Counted from the stretch's first letter, positions 8,760-16,850 are shown. The stretch is DNA of 47,430 nucleotides from an uncultured Eubacteriales bacterium (GCA_934546985.1 CAKTEE010000015.1:1-47430); one strand, 5' to 3'. Notes: generated by a model not told the origin, from the letters alone. Made by a program: numbers and translations.

Positions 8760-9203
8760 TTACTCCTCTGCCTTTACAAATGTTATCGCTGCGATGGAAG
8801 AAACCGGTATCAGTTTGTTTTGCGTTTTTTTCCCTTTGTATATTTCAACAACAGCCCAAGCATTGTCAAAATCCAAAATCCTGCATTTTCGGCCGGTGAA
8901 ATCATAATCGTCATCATCGTAAGTTTCAATGATGACTTGTTTGCCTAAAGCATTTTTCAAAAGGCGGGTAATCAGGTTGTTTGTTTTTTGTTCCCCGCTT
9001 TCAGAAACATTATCTTTTAAAAGATAATCGCAGTTGACATTTAAAATTTCTGCAAGCTTAATAATTTTATCCATTTCAGGATAGACGGTGCCTGATTCCC
9101 AGCGTGAAACTGACTGCCTTGTCACGCCTAAAAGTTCGGCCAGCTGTTCTTGTGTCAGGTTTTGTTTTTTTCTTGCATCTGCAATTTTAGAACCAATGCT
9201 CAT
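8760..9203 (-). CDS. XRE family transcriptional regulator with C-terminal extra domain
   Basis: A 147-residue DNA-binding protein. Residues 4-58 form a classic Cro/C1 helix-turn-helix (LTQEQLAELLGVTRQSVSRW, then a SWExG-like WESGTVYPEMDKIIKLAEIL stretch). After a linker, residues 85-147 form the acidic, beta-rich domain that is also present in the next gene. The start is ATG 9203-9201, supported by CTGGAGGT 7 bases upstream; the longer frame to 9266 has no such site. It probably regulates its own two-gene operon; a dyad at 9281-9301 in the upstream region is a candidate site. Confidence 0.85.
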   Translation of the reverse strand: MSIGSKIADARKKQNLTQEQLAELLGVTRQSVSRWESGTVYPEMDKIIKLAEILNVNCDYLLKDNVSESGEQKTNNLITRLLKNALGKQVIIETYDDDDYDFTGRKCRILDFDNAWAVVEIYKGKKTQNKLIPVSSIAAITFVKAEE

Positions 9204-9280
9204 AAAGTAACCTCCAGATTTTCTTTGAATCCTATCATAAAGGAAAATGCATGGACTTTCTATCAATTTAAGATTTCCAT

Positions 9281-9301
9281 ATGTAACATTTAGATTTACA
9301 T
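9281..9301. promoter_or_regulatory. Candidate operator dyad upstream of the XRE regulator
   Basis: ATGTAA (9281-9286) and its complement TTACAT (9296-9301) are separated by 9 bases, with two further matching bases on each flank after one mismatch. It lies about 80 bases upstream of the regulator start, where an autoregulatory site would be expected. Confidence 0.35.
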
Positions 9302-9594
9302 GTGAGAATAATATTTTTTTACTATAAGAAAGAGCCTTGTATTTACTTACGATTTGATACCATCATAGCACAGTGAAAAAAGATGTCAGCATAATATGCA
9401 CAATTTCAGGAAAATATACTGTATTTCTAAACGAAAAAGGCAGTCGATCTATAAAAATCAATTACCTTTCCTGCTTCTATATTCAATTTTTATGTGTTAA
9501 ATGATCATCTTAAAATGCAGATTTGCCCCGCAAATACAGGATATTTTGTACCTTGCAGGATATAGTTTCCAGTTTTTTTGTGCCCCCTTGTTTA

Positions 9595-9721
9595 GAATGA
9601 GGGCTTTTGTATCGCTTGCTAAAGACTCATTCACAGACGAAGTGAACCAGCCGTTTGACAGCGAAGCTGTCATGACGTTATGGCTGAAAGCTATGCCGCC
9701 ATGACTGGATCACTCCGTCTG
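9595..9721. other. Nested palindromic element, possible structured RNA or small repeat
   Basis: Positions 9595-9601 (GAATGAG) pair with 9626-9632. Directly after, 9634-9650 pairs with 9705-9721 through CAGACG, AGTGA and CCAG, broken only by single mismatches. Inside this long stem are two smaller hairpins: GACAGC-GAA-GCTGTC at 9657-9671, and ATGGC-TGAAA-GCTAT at 9680-9694. The arrangement looks like a branched RNA fold or a MITE/REP-like palindromic unit. A 67-codon open frame over it has no ribosome binding site and is not believed. No RNA family was recognised. Confidence 0.5.
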
Positions 9722-9790
9722 TATGATATGAATATGTTGTTTTTACAACTGAAATTTAATTATTATTAAACAAACATGAAAGAAAGCTTT

Positions 9791-10111
9791 TTATAATGAT
9801 TTATAATAATTTCCAAAATTCTCCATAGATTTTAAAACATTCAAAAATTTCTTACCTAATTCTGTCATTCCGTACTCAACCTTAGGTGGATTTGTTTTAT
9901 AGTCTTTTCTATACACAAGACCATCTTCCGTTAATTGTCTTAAACTTTCCGTAAGTACCTTTTGTGAAATACCATCTAATGACTTTTGAAGTTCGTTGAA
10001 TCTCCAAGGGCGTTTCATTAAATTTCTTATGATAAGCAATTTCCATTTGCTCCCAACTAATGATACTGTAGTTGCAATGGGACACTCTGGCAAATCTTCT
10101 TTTCTCTTCAT
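9791..10111 (-). CDS. HxlR family transcriptional regulator
   Basis: A 106-residue winged-helix protein with the HxlR hallmarks: Cys10 followed by PIATTVSLVGSKWKLLIIRNL, then FNELQKSLDGISQKVLTESLRQLTEDGLVYR (recognition helix) and the wing ending in YGMTELGKK. Some HxlR members sense electrophiles or oxidants through the conserved Cys. GGAGG lies 10 bases before the ATG. It is divergent from a cupin gene with a shared 150-base intergenic region that holds a strong inverted repeat, so the cupin gene is its likely target. Confidence 0.9.
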   Translation of the reverse strand: MKRKEDLPECPIATTVSLVGSKWKLLIIRNLMKRPWRFNELQKSLDGISQKVLTESLRQLTEDGLVYRKDYKTNPPKVEYGMTELGKKFLNVLKSMENFGNYYKSL

Positions 10112-10206
10112 ACAGCCTATTCCTCCTTTTTTTAATTATACTACATATTCTAAAAAAATACACAGTTACAAAAAAGTGCGTACTACCATATGCTCCTACA
10201 AACATG

Positions 10207-10248
10207 TATAATTTAGCTTGTAAAAACAAATGAATATTTTACAAACTA
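10207..10248 (+). promoter_or_regulatory. Promoter -10 box and operator of the cupin gene
   Basis: TATAAT at 10207-10212 is followed directly by an inverted repeat: TAGC-TTGTAAAA (10214-10225) against TTTTACAA-ACTA (10237-10248), 11 of 12 bases matching across an 11-base centre. The dyad sits between the -10 box and the AGGAGG at 10251, where a bound repressor would block transcription. The divergent HxlR regulator is the natural candidate binder. No good -35 box is visible. Confidence 0.6.
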
Positions 10249-10264
10249 TTAGGAGGATAAGAAT

Positions 10265-10621
10265 ATGTCAAATTTTAAAAAAACACATATCGTAAATGAA
10301 GCAAGAACTGAACTACATGAAACATTAGCTTTAACCGGAGCAGAAATCAGCATTAACACTTTACCGGAAGGTGAATGCGTGCCGTTTGTACATTGCCATA
10401 AGAATAATGAAGAAATCTATGGTATCATTTCAGGAAATGGAAAAGTTATTATTGACGGCGAAGAAATAATATTAGCAGAGGGTGATTGGATAAAAATATC
10501 CTCAATAGCTAAACGTCAAATTTTCGCTGATAAAAATTCATCAATTACTTATGTGTGTATCCAAGTTAAAGAAAACTCTTTGGATACATACACTATGACG
10601 GATGCAAAAATAATCGAATAA
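10265..10621 (+). CDS. Small cupin-domain protein
   Basis: A 118-residue single-domain beta-barrel protein of the cupin superfamily. Motif 1 is PFVHCHKNNEEIYGIISGNG (His, His, Glu as metal ligands) and motif 2 is the LAEGDWIKISSIAKRQIFA stretch. AGGAGG stands 8 bases before the ATG. It is transcribed divergently from an HxlR regulator and ends at its own terminator, so it is a single-gene unit controlled by that regulator. Such small cupins are usually metal-binding enzymes or detoxification proteins of unknown substrate; none can be named here. Confidence 0.85.
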   Translation: MSNFKKTHIVNEARTELHETLALTGAEISINTLPEGECVPFVHCHKNNEEIYGIISGNGKVIIDGEEIILAEGDWIKISSIAKRQIFADKNSSITYVCIQVKENSLDTYTMTDAKIIE

Positions 10622-10643
10622 TTTTTTCATTCAAGATTTATTT

Positions 10644-10673
10644 AAGATCAGAGATTTCTCTGATCTTTTTTTA
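10644..10673 (+). terminator. Rho-independent terminator after the cupin gene
   Basis: AAGATCAGAG (10644-10653) pairs perfectly with CTCTGATCTT (10658-10667) around a 4-base loop, followed by a T-run. Confidence 0.9.
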
Positions 10674-11073
10674 ATAATCATATCATAAACAAATAATGCA
10701 GTCATTTTTTTCTGCGTTTGATAAATTACTTAACATAATATTTTGAAATATCAATTGCTATGTAATATTTACCTTTGTAAGCAGATGAACGTGCATTATT
10801 TCTAAATAACCTATAGTTCGAAAGGTTTCGTCCACTTATTAGAAATACTATTAAGTTATAAACGGAAATTAGAAAAAATAACTGTACTTTAAGTGTCGTT
10901 TCCCCATAACTTCGTATATCCAGTTATAAGTTGTTACTCAAGGTTCTTTCATTTGTTGTAAAATCGTTGTAAATTTGCTGGTATTTTTCTACTGAATTAA
11001 ATAAATACAGTGTCTGTGCGTATAATCTCATTTTCTATACCATTTTTATTTATAAAATAATGCAGACCCAAAA
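10674..11073. other. Intergenic, AT-rich, no gene seen
   Basis: About 400 bases with no convincing reading frame on either strand and no tRNA-like fold. The only notable item is a 13-base stretch at 10906-10918 identical to one arm of a loxP site, without the matching second arm (see findings). Confidence 0.4.
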
Positions 11074-12531
11074 TTATTTTTCTTTTTGGGAAATAGTTTG
11101 GAGAGATTCTGCCAGTTTGTTTTTAATTATGAATGGGTCGCCTTGTCCGCCGAGGATGCGCATACAGCGGCCCATTAAAAACTTCAGTGCATTTTCTTTT
11201 CCCGCGAGATAATCGGCAACGGATTTTGGATTGGTTTCTATGACTTCTTGTATCGTTTGATGAATCAATGCTTCATCTGTAATCAATCCGAGCTTATGGG
11301 AGTGAATAAAATCTTTTGGAGAGGTATTGGTGCCCCAAACACTTTCAAGTACCTGTACCGCCGTTTGCCGGTTAACGTTTTTAGAGGTCACCAGTGTGAT
11401 CAATTCTGCAAGCTGTTCAGGGGAAAAGTCAAGTGTTTCCCAGTCCATACTGTAGGTATTCAAAAGCATGGACACAGGACCAAGCAGCCAATGAACGGTT
11501 TCCTGCGGGTCGCCGCAGATTGCGGTGGTGGTTTCAAACAGGGCAGACAGATATGGTGAAACGGAAATTGCCTGTGCCTGTTTTTTATCGAGGTTATAAG
11601 CAGACTGAAAACGTTCCTGTTTTGTATGGGGCAGTTCAGGCATAGAACGGCGTATAGAGGCTATGGTTTCTTTATCTAAAAGAATGCAGGGCAGGTCGGG
11701 TTCAGGAAAATATCGGTAATCCTGTGCAGTTTCTTTGGAACGCAGAGGAAAGCTTTTTCCCTGCGTGTCATCCCAACGGCGTGTTTCCTGTTGAATTATA
11801 AATCCTTGTTCCAATTGCTGTATTTGGCGGAGTTGCTCGGCTTCGATTGCCCTGCGGATTGCTTTCAATGAATTTAGATTTTTCATTTCTGTGCGCGTGC
11901 CGAGCGTATTGGTTCCATAAGGGCGTACAGACAGGTTAACATCTGCCCGCAGAGAGCCTTCCTGCATCTTTCCGTCGGAAATACCAATTGTCGGCAGAAG
12001 AATACGCAACTGTGTGAGAAATTCGGTAACTTCTTCGGCGCTGCGAAAATCCGGTTCAGTCACAATTTCAATCAGAGGGACCCCGCAGCGGTTATAATCA
12101 ATTTGTGTAGTTTCTTCTGAAATGTTGTGAAATAACTTTCCAGCATCCTCTTCTAAATGAAGTTCATGGATGCGAATTTTCTTTTTTAAAGAATTTTCTG
12201 TTGGAATCTCAAGAAATCCATCCCGGCAAATGGGCGACCAAAGCATAGAGGTTTGCCATGCTTTAGGCAAATCTGGATAAAAATAATGCTTACGGTCAAA
12301 TTGCATTACAGGTGTTAATTGCCCATTCAGCGCTAATGCTGCGCGTACTGCGTATTCTACTGCCTGTGCATTGAGAACAGGCAGAGTCCCGGGCATACCT
12401 GTGCAGATTTCACAGCACTGTGTGTTTGGCTCTTTCCCAAATATTGTAGGGCATCCGCAGAACAGTTTTGTTTTTGTGGAAAGTTCTGCATGCACCTCTA
12501 AACCGATAATCGTTTCCCAGCGCATTTTCAT
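11074..12531 (-). CDS. gatB: Asp-tRNA(Asn)/Glu-tRNA(Gln) amidotransferase subunit B, without adjacent gatC/gatA
   Basis: GatB is the kinase/transamidase and tRNA-binding subunit of the GatCAB complex, which converts Glu-tRNA(Gln) and Asp-tRNA(Asn) to the amidated forms. The 485-residue product is full length: N-terminal IIGLEVHAELSTKTKLFCGC, CEICTGMPGTLPVLN, RKHYFYPDLPKAWQTS, DYNRCGVPLIEIVTEPD, MQEGSLRADVNLSVRPYG, the AQDYRYFPEPDLP segment, then the helical and YqeY-like C-terminal domains from about residue 335. Several positions depart from the usual sequence (KAWQTSM where most have KAYQISQ). No gatC or gatA lies next to it, although these normally form an operon. The start at ATG 12531 overlaps the stop of a DUF2691-like pseudogene. 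It could be a second, diverged copy; the rest of the genome is needed to decide. Confidence 0.9.
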   Translation of the reverse strand: MKMRWETIIGLEVHAELSTKTKLFCGCPTIFGKEPNTQCCEICTGMPGTLPVLNAQAVEYAVRAALALNGQLTPVMQFDRKHYFYPDLPKAWQTSMLWSPICRDGFLEIPTENSLKKKIRIHELHLEEDAGKLFHNISEETTQIDYNRCGVPLIEIVTEPDFRSAEEVTEFLTQLRILLPTIGISDGKMQEGSLRADVNLSVRPYGTNTLGTRTEMKNLNSLKAIRRAIEAEQLRQIQQLEQGFIIQQETRRWDDTQGKSFPLRSKETAQDYRYFPEPDLPCILLDKETIASIRRSMPELPHTKQERFQSAYNLDKKQAQAISVSPYLSALFETTTAICGDPQETVHWLLGPVSMLLNTYSMDWETLDFSPEQLAELITLVTSKNVNRQTAVQVLESVWGTNTSPKDFIHSHKLGLITDEALIHQTIQEVIETNPKSVADYLAGKENALKFLMGRCMRILGGQGDPFIIKNKLAESLQTISQKEK

Positions 12532-13078
12532 ATGTATGCACCGCCTTGTATCATATATTTGTGATTGATTATGCGGGAATTTATATAAAATATTTTATAA
12601 AAGTTTTCGACAGTTTGTGTCACGGACATATAAATTCTGCCATCATTTTTAGAAGTAATATATTGGATATTTAAAAAATTATTTTTAACTGCATTTTCTT
12701 TCACTCTTTTTATAAATTCCGTGTCTTTGCTGTATATTTCATAAAATACATCATCCGCACAAAGTAAAATAACTGCGAGAGGGCTTTATATAAAATCTTG
12801 ATAGCTGTAAATTGTTTTGTCATATGGTATATAAGATGCTTTTGCATTGATTGATATAATACTGTAATTTCTTTTTTGTTCCTAAAACTGTTTTAATTCT
12901 TTGCCGTTTATAATTTTATTAAATGTTATATAGTCCATGATTTCATTATCCAATATCTGGTCTTGTGTAATGTGCCAGTAATATGTGTCATAATTGGTTT
13001 TATCTAAAAAATAGAATCACAGCAGATGTCAGCAGTAAAACTTATGCCTCTGATTTTATCGTGACGGTTCATATGCAT
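12528..13078 (-). pseudogene. DUF2691 family protein, broken by one frameshift and two stops
   Basis: Read on the minus strand, the sequence starts well: GGAGGTG ribosome binding site (13087-13093), ATG at 13078, then a RGISFTADI N-terminus typical of DUF2691. A frameshift occurs at the run of six A/T bases at 13006-13011. After that one frame runs to the end at 12528 with two in-frame stops (TAG at 12884-12882, TAA at 12788-12786). The rest reads as protein throughout: YYWHITQDQIL, then YSYQDF, ILLCADDVFYEIYSKDTEFI, and a closing NIQYITSKNDGRIYMSV, matching the family's C-terminal pattern. The final TGA overlaps the gatB ATG (ATGA), showing that the two were once a coupled pair. The role of DUF2691 proteins is unknown. 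Confidence 0.75.
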
Positions 13079-13509
13079 TACAGACGCACCTCCAAAAGAT
13101 GAACTTAGATAAAGAAACATGGAGAAAATAAATTGTAAACACATAAAATCAGTAAAATAACTATTTGTGTCTATGATAAATCGTTAATTATAAAAGTTCT
13201 TTGGTAAAACGGAAACGGGCAATCCTGCTGCTGTACCAAAAGATAAAGGACGTTAAACTGAATAAAGTTTATCACATGTAAAGTGAAAATGTCAATTGAA
13301 TACAAACAGGCGGAGCTTATAGCAGTGCAGATTATGCAGGGGTGTATATATACGTTTTTGCTGGTGGAAAAAATAAAAATAGACATCTTTTTTACAGGTA
13401 TTAGGCTGTTTGTTATACCGCTCTCTTTTTTGAGAGACATGATTTATTGACCGCTGTATTATATGTGCGATAATAGAAGAAATTGGAGAATGCAGTTAAG
13501 CAAAAAACG
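13079..13509. other. Intergenic, AT-rich; one weak short frame
   Basis: No convincing gene. A 53-codon frame at 13289-13450 (plus) reads as partly hydrophobic but has no clear ribosome binding site; two overlapping minus-strand frames between 13171 and 13649 cross the promoter of the next gene and look random. A 7-base GCTCTCT..AGAGAG-like hairpin at about 13420-13437 is too weak to name. Confidence 0.35.
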
Positions 13510-13537
13510 TTGCAAAGTATAATAATTCTGCTATAAT
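13510..13537 (+). promoter_or_regulatory. Promoter for the secreted transglutaminase-like protein
   Basis: TTGCAA (13510-13515), 16-base spacer, TATAAT (13532-13537). It lies about 110 bases upstream of the start codon. Confidence 0.6.
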
Positions 13538-13649
13538 ATATAGCAGATATATACAAAAATACCGTTGTACATCTGTTCCGATTGGTGTATAATTCCTGCG
13601 GTATACCAATAACCTTTGTTTTATTAACAGAAGAAAGGGCATGGTGCAA

Positions 13650-16121
13650 ATGAAAAAAATACTTTGCATGAAAAAAACGGCGGCAGTTTTAATGGCGTTG
13701 CTTTTGCTGTTTTCTGCGGCGCCTGTGACCGCATTTGCTGCTGATACGAAGCTTGAATATTTCACTGCAATGGAAGAACCTGCTTTGTTCGATTCTGTCA
13801 AATCAAGTTCTGAAACTTTGGAAGCGGCAGTTGATCTTGAAGCGCTGAGGAGCTATCTGTTTGAGCAGTTTGCAAATTGCTCTGGCAGTGTTAATATATC
13901 TGAATTTAACATACCGAATACCGCCGATAATGCAGAAGCGCTCCGGTTATTTATTTGGTATGAAATGCCGGAATCATTTCATGTATATACTTTAGGGATT
14001 GCGGGTTCATCTGTTATGACCAGAATTTCAGCAACCTATAAATATAGTTCAGAAGAATATAAAAGCATGTATGCAAAATGCGAAGCATCTGCTGAAAAAC
14101 TCTTGAAAGGAATAAAAGGAAATAACAATTTGTCAGATGTTGAAAAAGCACTGTTACTTCATGACCGTCTGGTAGTTTTGTGTGAGTATGATTATAACAG
14201 TACAGCTGATCGGCATAATATGTATGGTGTATTTGTTAATCAAACAGCGGTCTGTCAGGGATATGCCATGGCTTATGCATATTTATTAAATCAGGTTGGT
14301 ATTGACAATCATTATTGCAGGTCAAATACTTTAAATCATGCATGGAATATTGTTTATATTAATAATAAGCCATATCATGTTGACGTTACCTGGGATGATA
14401 AAACCTGGGATGTTACCGGAAGGGTTGACCATGAAAATTTTTTAAGGTCAAGCAAGGGGATTTATGACACCGGCCATGAGGCGGAAGATTACGATACTTC
14501 TCCAACGGACACAACCTATGATAGTTATTTCTGGCAAAATTCTGCAACAGAGTTTCAGCTTATTGGTGATGAAATTTATTATATTGATAATACGAACGCC
14601 GTGCTGAAACGTTTGAAAGGGACAACCGGTGAGAGTTTATATAATGTCAGTGATAAATGGAAGGCAGGAAGCAATTCTGTATGGCGCGGAAATTTTGCCA
14701 GACTCAGCAGCGATGGAGAGTCGTTATTTTATTCATTGTCCGATGGGATTTATAAATATGATTTCGATACATCTGCGGTACAATTAATTTATCAGCCTGA
14801 TTTATCTATTGGCAGCTATTTTAGCGTCTATGGCTTTACTTATTCTGACGGATATTTGATATGTGAATTAAATAACAGTCCGAACTTTAATTCTACCACA
14901 AAAGAGCTTTATCAGGTAAAGCAACCGTATGATAATAAGGTGCCAACAGGCGAGATTACCGCGACCAACCACGTTGCTTCATCACAAACAGTTACGCTTA
15001 CCTTATCCGATAATGTGGGAATTGCAGGGTATTATTGGGGGACGAGCAGTACATACAGCGATAACCCATATACCGAAACAAATGAAACCACAGTTGAAAA
15101 AACAATTACTGCTTCAGGTACTTATTATTTAACGGTAAAAGATGCAGGCGGGAATGTATCTGTTGGTACGTCCATTACATTTTACAAGACAAGCCTAAAC
15201 GCTAACGGCGGTTTGGTAACGCCTGATTATATTTTAACCGCCGAAGGCAAATCTTTTACATTCCCAACGCCCGAACGAAGCGGTTACAATTATAAGGGCT
15301 GGAGTTTATCGTCTTCAGAGATAAATGGAATAAAAACGCTTACGCCGAATAAAGATGCAACATACTATGCTGTTTGGGAGAAAATTCCTGTTGCCCTTGT
15401 GTCAATCACAGTAGATAAAGAACCGGAGAAAACGGAATATGATATCGGTGAAGAAATCAATACAGAGGGGCTGCGGCTGAAACTGACCTATAGTGATAAT
15501 TCAGAGGAATATGTAACGAGCGGTTATAGCATCAGCGGATTTGATTCGGAAACTGCCGGAATAAAGGAAGTTACGGTTCACTACGAAGGCAAAACGACAG
15601 TTTTTTATGTGACCGTTGCAGAAACTGAAAAACCTTCAGATAATAATGTTGTTATGAGGTTTGACGCGTCAAAAGCATATGTGAATGGTTCTGTGCTTCC
15701 TACCACACAATATGTTTCCGGTTATGCAACCCTTACCAACCTGAACGGAACTGCTATGATGCCGCTGCGTTACATTGCAGAAGTGAACGGATTTAGTGTT
15801 GCTTATGATGATGCGACTCAAAAAACAAAAGTAACAAATAAAGCAAACGGCGATTACCTGATGATTACGCCCGGCAGTGCTGTTGTTGAGAAATATGATA
15901 TTTCCGGTACTTTAATCGGCACTTCAAACGCACCGCATGCATTTTCTATTGAAAACGGCGTAACTATGGGACCTTTGCGTTTTACCTGTGAGGCTCTTGG
16001 GCTGTGCGTATATTATCAGTGGTTAGCTGACGGTGAAGAATATGTTACCGTTACCGTTTCTTCCATTACCGCAGAGCATTCAAATGCTTTGATTGAAAAA
16101 GCGAGGAGTCTTGGACTTTAA
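13650..16121 (+). CDS. Secreted multidomain protein with transglutaminase-like domain, Ig-like and stalk domains
   Basis: An 823-residue exported protein. Signal peptide at residues 9-32 (cleavage near AFA-AD). Residues about 150-255 form a transglutaminase/protease-like domain with the full triad: Cys202 (VCQGYA), His230 (NHAWNIV), Asp245 (YHVDVTW). Residues 290-430 look like propeller repeats (EIYYIDN, SLFYSLSDGIYKYD). Then come an Ig-like domain, an InlB-type beta-grasp repeat (near LNANGG..GYNYKGWS), a group-3 bacterial Ig domain (about 583-660), and a C-terminal copper-amine-oxidase-like stalk domain (MMPLRYIAEVNGFSVAYD). ATG 13650 is chosen over 13641 because the AAAGGG site is 10 bases from it. 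It probably acts on cell-wall or surface peptides outside the cell; the substrate is unknown. Confidence 0.85.
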   Translation: MKKILCMKKTAAVLMALLLLFSAAPVTAFAADTKLEYFTAMEEPALFDSVKSSSETLEAAVDLEALRSYLFEQFANCSGSVNISEFNIPNTADNAEALRLFIWYEMPESFHVYTLGIAGSSVMTRISATYKYSSEEYKSMYAKCEASAEKLLKGIKGNNNLSDVEKALLLHDRLVVLCEYDYNSTADRHNMYGVFVNQTAVCQGYAMAYAYLLNQVGIDNHYCRSNTLNHAWNIVYINNKPYHVDVTWDDKTWDVTGRVDHENFLRSSKGIYDTGHEAEDYDTSPTDTTYDSYFWQNSATEFQLIGDEIYYIDNTNAVLKRLKGTTGESLYNVSDKWKAGSNSVWRGNFARLSSDGESLFYSLSDGIYKYDFDTSAVQLIYQPDLSIGSYFSVYGFTYSDGYLICELNNSPNFNSTTKELYQVKQPYDNKVPTGEITATNHVASSQTVTLTLSDNVGIAGYYWGTSSTYSDNPYTETNETTVEKTITASGTYYLTVKDAGGNVSVGTSITFYKTSLNANGGLVTPDYILTAEGKSFTFPTPERSGYNYKGWSLSSSEINGIKTLTPNKDATYYAVWEKIPVALVSITVDKEPEKTEYDIGEEINTEGLRLKLTYSDNSEEYVTSGYSISGFDSETAGIKEVTVHYEGKTTVFYVTVAETEKPSDNNVVMRFDASKAYVNGSVLPTTQYVSGYATLTNLNGTAMMPLRYIAEVNGFSVAYDDATQKTKVTNKANGDYLMITPGSAVVEKYDISGTLIGTSNAPHAFSIENGVTMGPLRFTCEALGLCVYYQWLADGEEYVTVTVSSITAEHSNALIEKARSLGL

Positions 16122-16150
16122 TTTTGGAACAATTATATAATTAAAAAATG

Positions 16151-16188
16151 ACAGGCGCGTCTGGATTTTTCAGGTGCGCTTGTTGTTT
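16151..16188 (+). terminator. Probable terminator hairpin
   Basis: ACA-GCGC-CTG arms at 16151-16163 pair with CAG-GCGC-TGT at 16171-16183, with internal mismatches and a 7-base loop. The T-run is interrupted (TTGTTTAT), so the assignment is less certain than for the others. Confidence 0.5.
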
Positions 16189-16221
16189 ATAAATTTTACC
16201 TGTATCTATATAAGTGAATAC

Positions 16222-16250
16222 TTGCGCTGCATAATATTGGCTGATAAAAT
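16222..16250 (+). promoter_or_regulatory. Promoter for the carbonic anhydrase gene
   Basis: TTGCGC (16222-16227), 17-base spacer, TAAAAT (16245-16250) with an extended -10 TGA. It lies about 30 bases before the start codon, so the leader is short. Confidence 0.6.
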
Positions 16251-16283
16251 AGAGTAAATTTATTTACACAGGGGGTTATCGTG

Positions 16284-16850
16284 ATGAAAGAAGAAATTTT
16301 AAATTTTAACAGGGATTTTGTACAGGAAAGAAAATATGAACGTTATCGGACAAGTAAATATCCGGATAAAAAAGTTGCGATTGTCACATGCATGGATACC
16401 CGCCTGACAGAACTGCTGCCTGCAGCGTTGGGGCTAAAGAATGGAGATGCAAAAATTATAAAAAATGCCGGCGGGATGATTTCTCATCCTTTCGGCAGTG
16501 TTGTGCGCAGTTTGGTGGTCGCAGTATATGAATTGGGCGTTAAAGAGATTTTTGTTATCGGGCATACAGACTGCGGAGTTCAGAATATGGACAGTAAAAA
16601 AATCATTGCCAATATGGAAGAACGGGGAATACCGGCACAGCGTATTGCTTTGGCAGAGGATTTTGGTGTGGATTTACATGCGTGGTTAAAAGGATTTGAT
16701 GATGTTATAGAATCCGTACAAAACTCAGTTGCTCTTTTGCGCCGTCATCCATTGCTTCCGGCAGATATTGATATTTATGGGTTTGTTATGGATTCTGATA
16801 CGGGTAAAATTACAGAAATTCCTGTTAAATTTTCTGCATCGAAAGAGTAA
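16284..16850 (+). CDS. Beta-class carbonic anhydrase
   Basis: Zinc enzyme that interconverts CO2 and bicarbonate in the cytoplasm. The 188-residue product has the beta-class zinc site Cys36, His94 and Cys97 (GHTDCG), and the Asp38-Arg40 dyad in CMDTRL. The NAGG segment at 61-64 is also typical. The start at ATG 16284 has GGGGG 8 bases upstream; the GTG immediately before it is a less likely alternative. It is followed by an SDR gene 67 bases downstream with its own ribosome binding site, so they may be co-transcribed. Confidence 0.92.
   Translation: MKEEILNFNRDFVQERKYERYRTSKYPDKKVAIVTCMDTRLTELLPAALGLKNGDAKIIKNAGGMISHPFGSVVRSLVVAVYELGVKEIFVIGHTDCGVQNMDSKKIIANMEERGIPAQRIALAEDFGVDLHAWLKGFDDVIESVQNSVALLRRHPLLPADIDIYGFVMDSDTGKITEIPVKFSASKE

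Noticed and set aside
9501..9704. 67-codon plus-strand frame
   Set aside because: It runs through the palindromic element, has no ribosome binding site and no protein-like character.
11067..11090. CCCAAAA/TTTTGGG hairpin around the gatB stop as terminator
   Set aside because: The stem is short and A/T-rich and no T-run follows on the minus strand, so I do not call it.
13171..13649. Two overlapping minus-strand frames of 78-89 codons
   Set aside because: They cross the promoter and start of the secreted protein at 13650, lack ribosome binding sites and look random.
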